NCBI GenBank assembly: GCA_020543525.1
Contig: JAHYIO010000038.1
Location: forward strand, 1-33,187
Length of the DNA stretch: 33,187 bases
Direction: 5' to 3'
Source of the DNA: Coriolopsis trogii
Taxonomy: Eukaryota; Basidiomycota; Agaricomycetes; Polyporales; Polyporaceae
Shown here: positions 21,961 to 32,254 of the stretch, in pieces
Position numbering within the stretch: position 1 is the first letter of the stretch
Layout of the letters: the number at the start of each line of letters is the position of its first letter
Position numbers and translations under genes: made by a program
Notes under the pieces: model-generated
What the model saw: the letters and a program-made list of their open reading frames with translations, nothing else
Database searches by the model: none
What the model was told of the DNA's origin: nothing

Positions 21961-24900
21961 ATGCCCACCCCACCTCCGGCATGTGCGCTCCTCGAACTCG
22001 CGTTGACCATGAGCGTAGGTTCAGATCCCTTTGACCACCCTGCCCCCTGGTATTGGGATCAGTGGCGCAACCTCACCGATGTCCAACACCCCCCATGGGT
22101 CCTCGAGGCCGATCCGGAGGACGTGCTCCTGGACGAGGACAAACTCGCCGCCATCCGGGCTTTTGTTCACAAGTACTACGCGCACTCGAGCGCGGATGCA
22201 CGTCTCAGGTTCTACAGGAAGTCCGAAGCCAACTTCGAGGGCCGCGACGCGCTCCGTGAATGGGTCGGCGATCGCTGGAAATCCTGGGGTGTGAACACAA
22301 TCATTGATGAGGCCATGGCCGCCCATGGGCGCACTATGTACTCGGTCGCTACCCCCGACGGGTCTTCGGTAAGCTGCGTGCGATGGTTCACAATTGCTCG
22401 GGCTTACAAGGCTGTCTTCGCCAGCTTATGACCATGGAGGAGAGTTGGGCTAGCATGGCCTTCAATGACATTGTCACAAGGCTGTTCGGCGCCGACGGAT
22501 TCAAGCCCGATGGAATGCCCCACTACCAGGTCTCGCGGTTCGTGACACAACTCTGCGCGCACACGTGGCACAGATGGCGCAAGTCCTACAGTACGCGCCG
22601 TGGGTATGTCAAGAGGGCTCGGAGCGCTGCAGATCAATTGTATCAGAGTACGCAGGCTCCCGACTACTACCATTATTACGTGTGCTAACTGTAGGTCTCT
22701 ATAGAGATAGTGGGGTCGAAGACGCCGCAAATGGCCGCTGTCCGCAAATACCTGAAACAGGTGTCCACGCTCATTGAGAAGCTCAAGCTCTTCCACGACG
22801 CGGAGAGTGGTCAACGCGTGAAGCACTACTGCGAACAGGCTGAGGAGATTAAGCTGCTGCTCATCGAGGGTGACAAGGCACCCCCCGGTCGTGAGTAATC
22901 TCTTTCACCTGGGTGACGCGGGCGACTCTTAGACTAACCGTGCGCAGGCCTGCCCCTCTGTCTCAGACGCGCCTTGCTCACCATCCCGACTGAAGAGGAT
23001 GTCAGAAGCATCCTAGCTCTCGTGGGCGCGACTCTCAAGGCCGCGGAGGAGGACGCAGACGACACTCCACTCCCGGAGCCCGCCGCAGGACTTGACCTCA
23101 AGAATTGGAAAGAGGGTACCGAGAAATACGCGTCTCTCGACGAAGAGGCTATAGACCAACTTCTTGGCATCGAGGACACGTTCCCTGACTTCAACAAGGT
23201 CGACGATCCAAACGGCCTCATCGACGGGTGGTCCACAGAGGGACGCGCCATGCAGACTGCTGGGAATGGCGTCCCTCTTCGCCTCCGTTGGCACCAGAAG
23301 GTGGGCGTTCTTGCGCTCCTCGAGAACAAGTTCGCTGGGAGGAACACTGCCCTCGCGGACATGGTCGGCCTTGGAAAGACGGGGCAGGCATTAGCGTTTA
23401 TCGCTGCCTCGGTCTACTATCAAGCCTCCTTCGCGACACTAGGGCATTTTCCAGGGACGTTTGGTATGTTTTAGTCCAGGCCCTGCAGGTGCAGTAATAA
23501 CTCTTCTCTCACAGCGGAGAAGGACAAGTTCGGGTCTGTGGCCGCGAACGCGGGAAATCTGCCTCAGCTGCTCGTCGTCCCAGGGAACCTCCTCGATCAG
23601 GTCATTTCCGAGATGCATCGCTTTCTCATGTTCGGAGCCTTCGCTGTCCTCCCGTACACCGCCGCGTGCAGGGAACAGAATCGGGACGCGTTCTGGAGAG
23701 AGTTCAATCAGCTTCCTGTGCCGATGAACAGGCGCATCATTGTTGCGACGATATCTGTAAGTAGCCGGATTATCACCTCACCGAACACGAACTGATATAC
23801 TTGTAGGCTGTCAAGTCAGCATCTCCAGCACTGCTTCTTCGACCAATCTGCTCGTGAGGTACACAACCGGGCGCGTCCTGCGCAGAATCTCAGCGGCGGG
23901 CTCGCTGCTCAGACTCTATTCGGGGCGGGGCGTCAATACGACAACTTCATCCTTGACGAGGCCCATATGCTCCGCCTGCCGAACAAGTTCCACATCGGGG
24001 CGAAGGAGCTTCGGCATCGCGCACTATTCACGGTCGCTATGTCAGCTACCCCGGTGATGTCAACCCCTCAGGTACGTCCGCCTGCACAAATTACCCATTA
24101 TCACACTAACTTCTTACAGGATCTCGTCAATATAGGCAACTTCCTGGGAATCCGTGGATTTGAGGAAGACGCGGACGAGCTCGACGAATACCGCCGTATG
24201 ACGGATAAATTCAAGCGCAAGGATCGTGCCGAGCGCAAAGCGGCGGGTATCAATGAAGCCACGGTCGCTCGGGCGTTCGTAAAAGGCAAGAAGACCAAGA
24301 GGCAGGACTACGAAACGCAGTACGACCGCTCGCTCCAGGAATGGATTGACAAGCTCCGTGAGCTGTTCCAAGAGCACATCATTCGCCACACGATCGACTC
24401 CCTCGACTGGAAGGGCGAACCAATCTCCGGCCTGCCCCCATATCACGAGCATCCGTTGTTGCTGACACTGACGGAGGAGGAGCGCAGCGTTCTCGATCAG
24501 CTGGCGGAACAAGTGGTGAAGGAAGGCGCAGGGGTGCGACAGCTGCACGTGAGTTCTATTCCATGCTATGACGTCCCTCAGTTGCAGCCTGGTCCCTTGT
24601 ACCTCCGAGGAGCAATCACGGGTGGGGGCGTCTTTGACGCCGCCCGCGCGATGCCATCCTGTGCCCTCAATGCGTATCCCTGGACGCATCGAGGCCAGGC
24701 TGCCGTGAGGCGTCGAAGACGCCAATCTCTTATGAATACTGAACACTGTTGTGACAGGCGTTTTACCTCGGCATTCGGATGTGCTTAACGCATCGCGACC
24801 TGGCAACGGACAACGTGTGGTCACCCGACGACCTCTACGTTGACAATCCGTCCACAAAGATTGATGCGGCCCTCGCAATCCTCAAGCACCACAAATTGGC

Positions 24901-27259
24901 ACCGGGCCTTCCACCTCTCTGGGTCAAACCGGGGAGCGACAACGTCCTGGAACCCAACCCGAAATATCTCCCTGGGCCCAATGGAGAACCTCCCGCGTTG
25001 AGCATAATTCCACAGGGACCTGAACTTGGTAGGGACAAGACTGTGATCTTCTCGCAGTTCCCCCACAACAACTATGTGCTCGAGAGGGTAGGCTCCTTTG
25101 CACTTACGGTACGCGCACATCTGAGCTCACTTATACTCGCAGGCATTGACAGAAGCCGGGCTAAGCTGGCTGACCTTGCATGGCATGATGCCGTTGCGTC
25201 AACGCACCAAGGCTCTGGAGGACTTCAAGAGGGATCCTGACATTGATGTCCTCATCCTATCAGGGGTTGGTATGGTGGGGCTCAATGTCGCCTTCGCCAA
25301 TATCTTGATCATCCTGGTCAGTCCTTGTGTGTTGTGTAACTTCAGTGATGGTAAGCTCAGGGTAAATATTGTAACAGGACACGCTGTGGTCTGCTCAGGA
25401 TGATTCCCAGCTCATCGGACGTATCTGGAGATATCCGCAGCCCAAGACCGTACACGTCTACCGCCTGATCGGGAGGGACACGCCGGATGTTTTCCTGAAC
25501 TCAATCTCCACAGACAAGGCGCGAATTCATCAAGCCTTCATGAATTGTTCGGTTACCATGCGTAAGTGTGATTGGTTATTTGAATTGAAGTCACGCTAAC
25601 GTGTCTCATAGAACGTGCTTTTGATCAGAACAATGCCGATATCGTCGACGACGAGGACATCCTACCGGCTCAGTCCAAGGAAGGCAAGACCAGGGCGAGA
25701 AAGAAGAAGGTCACGCAGGGAGACGAGGACGAGGGAGCTGTTGAATCGCAGCCAAAAACAGCCACGAAGAAGAGGAAGGCCGCCAAATCTACCGAGGACA
25801 GCGAGAACACTGGTGAAGGGGCGTCGCAGCAGCCCCCGCCTGCCAAGAAAACGAAGCGCAAGGCCCAACCTAAGCCGAAGAGCCCTGCTGTCGTTGAATC
25901 GGAGCAAGAGAATGAGAGTGAGTAATGATGATTGTGTGCCGACACCTGCTAACTACATGGCTATACGCAGGTGACCCCGAGGCCTCCAAAGTCGATAATC
26001 AGAAGGTCAACGAGACCCCGCAGGGGAGGGCACCATCGGCGACACCTGCCGACGCGGCGTCCAAGACGCCTCCTGGCGCGGGGCTCCGTGGACCTTCCTC
26101 CCAGCTCCTTGCCAACGACGTCGCGGAGGACACCGCGGCGTCCAAGACGCCTTCTGGCGCGGGGCTCCATGGGCCTTCCTCCCAGGTCCCTGCCAACGAC
26201 GTCGCGGAGGACACCGCGGCGTCCAAGACGCCTCCTGGCGCGGGGCTCCGTGGGCCTTCGTCCGAGCTCCCTGCCAATGACGTCGCGGAGGACAGCGGGG
26301 CGTCCAAGACGCCTCCGCTTCGTCATAAGCCAGCCCTCAAGGAACGTGTTGACGAGATTCCGCAGGCCAGCGACATGTTGGAACCTCGCGCGGCCCCTCC
26401 CAATGGTCGAGAAGGTACCCCGCGAGTCGCGCCGTCCAAGACGCCGCTGTCCACGGCCGCGCAGTCACCAGCGAATGCACCGCCTGGCGCAGTCACAGTG
26501 CCTCCTCCCATCATTGCGAGTCCCACCACTTTCCCTATCCCCATGACTGGCGACCTGATCTTTGGTCCGGAGCCACCGGAAAATGACCCGCCATCAACAC
26601 CTCCTGTGAACTACCAGCAAAATGCTGACTTCGAGCCTACGCCAAGTGACGTTCAGCCTCCGCCTTTTCGCAGTGCCATTTTCGACCCTATTCCGCCTAA
26701 AGGGCGTCGACGGCTTGCGCGGTTGCCGCCTGCGGATGCCCTTGACCTCCAAGGGCAGGCACAAGATTGGGGTGCCAAGATCTTTGAGAGCGATAGCGAT
26801 AGCGACGACGACTTCAGCGATTGTGGCAGCGACATCGGAAGCGTCGGCGGCCGCGCTCCTCCCGCGAAGAGAGCAAAGACCATCGCTGAGGACCGCGAGG
26901 CTCCCCAGACAGGCAAACGCAGTGCACTGGACGGCTTGCAGTCAGCAGGCCAACTCCTCCCTGGTGTCATCGAGTTGAAGAAGACCCTCGCTTCCCAAGC
27001 GGGCAGTGCATCTGAGAGTACGAGTATGGTACCAACCTCTGACAACGCTGGTGCTTCTTCCTCGAGACAGTTGATGCCTTCTGTTCCTGTAGCTGGGCAG
27101 ACAAGTTCTAAGAAGGGACGTCGGGAGGTGGTCAATCAAGCGGCGCAGATGGGGCTGCAGGTCTCGAGGCGGGCACCTGCTGGTGGTGTTGACCACTTGC
27201 CATCCTCTCTCCGTGGTACGACCTCGCGTCAGACGCGTTCCAAGGCCAAGAAGGATTAG
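21961..27259 (+). CDS. SNF2-type DEAH ATPase with long disordered tail
   Basis: Twelve exons: 21961-22368, 22425-22647, 22705-22890, 22948-23463, 23515-23756, 23820-24071, 24120-24548, 24758-25087, 25143-25316, 25378-25561, 25612-25917, 25971-27259. They sum to 4,539 nt and encode 1,512 aa without a break. An in-frame ATG at 22009 has a better context and could be the true start. Aa 1-380 are unrecognised. Then follow motif I DMVGLGKT (about 410-417; canonical SNF2 has DEMGLGKT), motif II DEAH (about 571-574), SATP (about 599) and the C lobe FSQF, LTLHGMMPLRQR, LILSGVGMVGLNVAFA, QLIGRIWRYPQ (motif VI, about 931-941). SNF2 proteins translocate on DNA to move nucleosomes or other proteins. The tail (about 985-1512) has basic KKKRK-type patches and 27-aa repeats. 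It is not RecQ-like. Confidence 0.92.
24549..24757 (+). other. Oversized intron carrying two dyad motifs
   Basis: Its boundaries are GTGAGT and GTGACAG. It is about 209 nt long, against 46-63 nt for the other introns of this gene. Exact dyad motifs at 24627-24641 (TTT) and 24709-24723 (GAA) bracket the extra length, so the insert is probably a dyad-motif element that landed in the intron. Confidence 0.8.
26053..26316 (+). repeat. In-frame 81-bp tandem repeat (27 aa) in the SNF2 tail
   Basis: Three full units and a partial fourth of the type SKTPPGAGLRGPSS(Q/E)LPANDVAED. Each unit contains one exact dyad motif with spacer CAA (26056-26070, 26137-26151, 26218-26232, 26299-26313), encoding ASKTP. 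A one-mismatch copy occurs at 26431-26445. DNA identity between units is high, suggesting recent expansion or gene conversion. Confidence 0.92.
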
Positions 27260-27514
27260 AGTTATCCGCACAGCATGTATACGCATAGAACGATAGAATT
27301 CCATGGCTCGTCTTAGCATATCTTCACACCCACATTGAAGTGACTCCTTGAACCCTGCGCATTGTGCCCTAAGGACGCCGCACTCCTCTAACCCATGACG
27401 GCCATGCCCTACTGACTTTTGATTAAGCCAACTCCAGGTATGCGGGTTCCGACAATGGTATTCGGATTACCCGTCAACTCTCTGCATAGTGCACAAGTCA
27501 TTGACCTCTCCTGT

Positions 27515-27720
27515 GTGCGGCGTCGAGGACGCCCTGCTTGAACATCTTTCATTCTCATTGGCATGGACAACACTCGTGCCTATTAGGCACCTCTCACGCC
27601 GCGGCGGCCAACACCTCGGACCACGACAACCTCGCGGCGTGCGGCGTCGAGGACGCCCTTCTCGAACATCTTTCATTCTCATTGGCATGGACAACACTCG
27701 TGCCCATCACGCCCATACGA
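27515..27720. repeat. Tandem repeat, period ~124 bp, block 1 (2 units)
   Basis: The units start with GCGGCGTCGAGGACGCCCT (dyad motifs 27519-27533 and 27643-27657), followed by TTCATTCTCATTGGCATGG and ACAACACTCGTGCC. The same unit recurs in block 2. Confidence 0.9.
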
Positions 27721-28590
27721 ATAACAAAGGACCCCACCAGTGAGCCAGCGTTTGCCTGATATGGGGATGTGAGTGATGCGGGCTAAATAGCTGTCCTAGG
27801 GAGCGTGCACCGCACAAGTATCGCTCTTGCTTGCTCCATGGTTCCTCTCTGAGATTCCACCGCGCCATGCCCCCTCCTTCGTTCACTCACATCGTCTTCT
27901 AACGAACCCAGGTTCTGTTTGTGTACCATTATTCCCCGCCCAAACATCCTCCGCAGGCCACCCTCAACCGCGTACAATCAGCCATGGTTGACATCGCAGC
28001 TCTGCAGTCCCAAGTCGAGCCCTCATTTCTCGTGAAAAGCGCACCAAGGACGCGTGCCCAAGCCTTCCACCATCGTAGATTACACATTCTACGTGCGTAA
28101 AACCGGCATATACCCTATCTTTTCCGTTTATCCCCTATCCGCGTGTCTGCCGCAACCTCGAGCCATCGCGAGTCCACCTAGGCTCCTATCACCCGTCTGT
28201 CTACCGAGGACGCGGGTATCCATATGGTGCGCGGACTATGTGCACTCTGTTCCTCCGAGACTCACTTCCAACAGTTATCTACGCCGGTATGCTATGTACC
28301 CTTAGGAAGAGGCACAGAGGACCCATCCGTAACTAATCATGCTTCACTTGTCCCTCGCCACTGTGCGCGAACCGACTGTTGTATCAATCCCATCGGGTAC
28401 CTCACTTCCCTCGATGACCTGCGCTGGATATCCGCTTTGGCGATCGAGCGCAACAGCACAAACTGTTGGGATCTAGCCGAATTGTCCCGCCTCAATACAG
28501 ATAGCAACGTCGAAGACAAGCCTTATGCCTCGACCAATACACCATCCAACAATCGAAATAATCACTTATGTGACATTGACTGGGCCTTGC
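27721..28590. other. Geneless spacer between the two tandem-repeat blocks
   Basis: I see no supported gene. A short frame after ATG 27984 (MVDIAALQSQVE) looks coding for a few codons but stops soon after. It might be the remnant of a lost gene. Confidence 0.35.
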
Positions 28591-28593
28591 AGC

Positions 28594-29105
28594 GTGCGGC
28601 GTCGAGGACGCCCTGTTCAAATATCTGCATTGTCATTTGTATACATGACACTCGTGCCTATCACGCTCCTCTCACGCTGCACCGGCAAGCACCTTGGACC
28701 CCGACAAGCGCGGCGTGCGGCGTCGAGGACGCCCTCCTCGAATATCATCTGCATTGTCGTTCATATACACCACACTCCTCACGCCTCGGCGGCAAACATC
28801 TCGGACCACGACAAGCGCGGCGTGTGGCGTCGAGGACGCCCTCCTCGGAAATCTTGCATTGTCATTTGTATACATGACACTCGTGCCTATCACGCCCCTC
28901 TCACGCCGCGGTGTCAAACACCTCGGACCACGACAACCTCGCGGCGAGCGGCGTCGAGGACGCCGTTCTTAAATATCTTTCAATTCCATTGGCATGGACA
29001 ACACTCGTGCCTATTACGCACCTCTCACGCCGCGGCGTCAAACATCTCGGACCACGACAACCTCGCGGCGAGCGGCGTCGAGGATGCCCTGTTCGAACAT
29101 CTTGC
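28594..29105. repeat. Tandem repeat, period ~107-124 bp, block 2 (5 units)
   Basis: Dyad motifs with spacer GAG lie at 28598, 28719, 28826 and 28950, and a one-mismatch copy at 29074. Between them are alternating versions with a CATTGGCATGGACAACACTC core or a TTTGTATACATGACACTC core, then CTCACGCCGCGG and CTCGGACCACGACAA. Confidence 0.9.
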
Positions 29106-29395
29106 CTTTTCCTTCCTTATTCCTGTACACCTACTCATCTCCATAGGTTCCACCAATGGCAAACTGCTCTTCTCCCAGTGCTACCCGTTGCCATCTTCAT
29201 AGTTAGTGCTGCAAGTCTCCCTGCATTGTTCATACAGCATTGTAACCTGCACTAGTTCTTCACCCATATAGCATGCCAAATCACCTCCCTGCTTATGTTA
29301 TTACTGAGATGGCTATATGTGGTTACTATTTGATGACTCAGCTATTTGCCTGTGTTGAACTAATTCTCACAGTCAAATTTTTTGGTGGAAGCAAG

Positions 29396-29404
29396 TATAA
29401 AAGG
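29396..29404 (+). promoter_or_regulatory. TATA box of the 29.6 kb gene
   Basis: TATAAAAGG ends 65 nt before the first leader hairpin, almost the same distance as in the SNF2-type gene (64 nt). Confidence 0.7.
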
Positions 29405-29468
29405 CACAGGGGTGGAAGTGGAGAGAATTTCACTCTTCTCTCCCAACCCCCACTATCCCCTAGGTTCT

Positions 29469-29561
29469 GTGAGGATTGTTCTTCACATCTCCTATTCCAC
29501 CACACTAGTTGTGCACTCGGTCTTGCTGCATTGTCTAGGTTCTGTGAGGATAGTTCTTCAC
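29469..29561 (+). promoter_or_regulatory. Leader hairpin array of the 29.6 kb gene (2 copies)
   Basis: Copies lie at 29469-29486 (loop UUGU) and 29544-29561 (loop UAGU), 75 bp apart, each inside CTAGGTTC-TGTG...CACA-TCTCCTAT. The outer pair is U-A as in the minus-strand gene. The second copy ends 53 nt before the ATG. Confidence 0.78.
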
Positions 29562-29614
29562 ATCTCCTATCACACCACACGCGTTATACACTCTCAGTCC
29601 TGCCTGCTCTAGTC

Positions 29615-31280
29615 ATGGAGTATCCTGATGAATTTCGCCGTCCTCTCCAACTCAGTCTTGCTAGTCTCATTGACCATGCCAAAGCATACCTGGATGAAGG
29701 AACTCCTGAGGCAGTCGATCATTTCATGCGCCTAATGCTTGCAGGCCGTGCATTGGTCAATGGAGAAACACGTCGTGTATTCGTCAATCCACTCCAAGGG
29801 GTGTCATATCCAGCTGAGGGAGAGTACCAGATCACAGGGGATTTTGATTCTCTCATTGGCTTTTGCTTCACTCTCCCTCTCAAATGTGCTATGGCTGTGT
29901 ATCCTGTGCCCTCCTTCCAGCACACTCTCACCAAAACAATCCACATTAGGCTACAGATCACCATCAACCAGGTATATCTAATACTATACATACAGACTTG
30001 AGCTAACATCATCTATAGGTTTTGCACCTTATTCCTGCTCATAAGATTCCCAACATATGCATTGGTCGCTTCGACATGCGTCATCAAATTCGTCTCTTCT
30101 TTCCAAAACTCTACCGAGAGAATATGCCACCAAAGATTGACCCTGAAGACATTGCTCTCATCTATGACCAGGCGATTCATCCAGCAATTAGGAAGCTTAT
30201 GCCAGAAAGCTTGGCTCGCTGGCCAGCCTCCTATGCTGTTGCCTTTGCAGCTTCTAAGGATTCCCGTGGCCAGATTCACTATCAGTCTGTTGATGTACCA
30301 GAGGCGCTCCTTGGCCGCTTTGCCAGACATGTTCGCGCAGCACTCAATCGTTTCCCTCGTTTTGAAGACTCTGTCTTTCAGATAGAGATCCGAGGCACCA
30401 AAGGAGCATACAGCTTTCCATTCAATGACGCCGATGCCCGCGAGTATGCCTTCAATCTATTCATTGAAAGGCTAGATAACACTCGTATGGGTCCTCATGA
30501 CAACTACTATGTTGATATCGGTGTTGAGATACATCATGATGGACACTGCGTACAATGGCTAGATGCTGCCCACCAGCGGTTGCTTGCTCATGCTCTCCCC
30601 TCTGCTTCCTCTGCTGCCATCTCTGCCCTTTCCAGATCCTCCAAAATGCACAAGGATATTAGCGGTCATCTTTTCGATCTTTCTGGGTTCCGTGTCGAGA
30701 CTGGAACAAAAGGAACAGCCGACAAGGTTGTCTATGTCAATGTCTACACCACAGACAAGGCTGTAACCTATCAACTTCATGATGGAATCTTTAGAGAACG
30801 CCGCGCCTCAGAACTATTCCCTGGTCCATTTCCCCATCTTATAGACGACATCAATTCCATCTCCCACACCTTTGCAGTCTGTGCTGGCTCACAAGGGACT
30901 ACTCAAGATGGCACAGCCAGATATGAACTCCGGGTCAAAATGTCCAATGTGGACACTGCTCTTACCACCTTCCCTCATGAACTGGTGCAACTTTCGGTAG
31001 TGTCAATCCCTAATGATATTTGGTGGTTAGTACAGTTAAATTGTATGCACATTAGTTTGATTGCTAACTTAGCAATAGGACCTTCAAATATTATCGAATT
31101 GCGGCCATTCACTACATTCTCAACGAGTTCATTACTGATCCTCCGAACTCCCGTGCAACTCTTCCCTCCCTTACTCTGGGTGCAGCATGTATCTTCATGC
31201 TCAATGCTGTCATGTCCCGTCCTAGTGACTGGCGAGCTGAAACTGCCTTACAAAATACTGTATGCATCCTAGTGTTATGA
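29615..31280 (+). CDS. Unknown accessory protein, 3' end cut by the ~860 bp repeat
   Basis: Exons 29615-29971, 30019-31025 and 31079-31280 give 521 aa with clean GT-AG introns (47 and 53 nt). I do not recognise the family. The N-terminus MEYPDEFRRPLQLSLASLID is followed by AVDHFMRLMLAGRALVNGET, a region rich in short strand-like segments, GRFDMRHQIRLFFPKLYREN, a central IEIRGTKGAYSFPF, and a last exon YYRIAAIHYILNEFITD. No signal peptide or Cys/His cluster is evident. The last codons come from the repeat: LQNTVCILVL-stop. The preceding TACT/GTATGC looks like a donor site, so the original gene probably continued past an intron now occupied by the repeat. Codon use is less GC-biased than in the core genes. 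Its leader ties it to the other two accessory genes. Confidence 0.75.
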
Positions 31281-32141
31281 ACCGTGAATTATGTTCCATA
31301 ATTCAGTTTGGCCCAGGTGACAAGCGCAGTGACAAGCCAATTGCCGGCCAACCGTTGCTCGGATTCTTGGTGACAAGGGGTCCTTTGTGTAGCCAAGAAG
31401 CAGGGCTATCCGCTGGTAGTAATTTTGTGGCTGTGCGCCCAGTCCCCGTGGAGATATAGCCAGGTGACAAGCCTCAATGCCTTTTGGCACCGGGTGACAA
31501 GCTCAGTGTGGAGCCCATTGTGACTCAACCCCTGGGCAGAACCCAGGTGACAAGGGTCATATGAAAGCCAGGATACAAGGCTACAAAATGAGGGTAGAAC
31601 CAGGACGATCCATGGAGTCTCCGTTGAGAAACGGCTTGTCACCTGTTGTCACTGGATTCTGAGGCAGAGTTGGTCTCCGGGTGGTGACAAGCTCATTGTG
31701 GCTGCCCCTCTGGTCGGAACCCAGGTGACAAGGGGTCCCCTGGGAGCTATAACACAGGGCTACAAGATGGGGGTACAATCATGGGAATCTATGGAGTCTC
31801 CGTGGAGAAACGGCCAAGTGACAAGCAGAGTTTGCGTTCTGGGACTGTCACCAAGGTCATTGAGAGCCTGATTGTGGGCCAACCGTTGGTCAGAACCTTG
31901 GTGACAAGGGGTCCTTTGTATAGCCAGAAAAGAGACGAATCCAACGGTACCCATTTTGTGTCTGTACGATGTGTCTCCATATAGAAACTGCCTTGTCACC
32001 TCCGGAATATCGCATTCTGGCATGCTGGGTCTGGTAGATTGGACCATGTGACCTGACCAGCTGTCCAGGTCATGTGACTAAACTTGCTAGCAGTAAGGAA
32101 GTATGGTCACATGACTGGGTCACCCACCATGTCACATGACC
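31270..32141 (+). repeat. Dispersed ~860 bp subtelomeric repeat, copy B
   Basis: Same start (TAGTGTTATG), internal GGTGACAAGGGGTC units and end as copy A at 12764-13623, in direct orientation. Differences are mainly substitutions plus small indels in the first 80 bp. Confidence 0.88.
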
Positions 32142-32254
32142 TCAGTTGCTTACTACTGGTAAGTCTGATCATGTGATTTGTCCAAACTTGATGAAGTGTT
32201 ATGTTTGAGTGGCTGGTGTTTGTTTGTATGTTCTTGTAGCCATACACTGTGGCT

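Noticed and set aside
21961..27259. RecQ-type telomere-linked helicase
   Set aside because: Motifs I, II and VI and the GLNVAFA/QLIGRIWR region are SNF2-like. No RecQ C-terminal zinc domain is seen.
15429..29088. Regularly spaced palindromic repeats as a CRISPR array
   Set aside because: The repeat is only 15 bp, spacing is irregular, copies lie in exons and introns, no cas genes are present and the organism is a fungus.
19281..29561. Leader motif as an iron-responsive element or a splice signal
   Set aside because: There is no CAGUGN loop or bulged C, and its GTGAGG is followed by no consistent acceptor. Covariation fits a plain stem-loop better.
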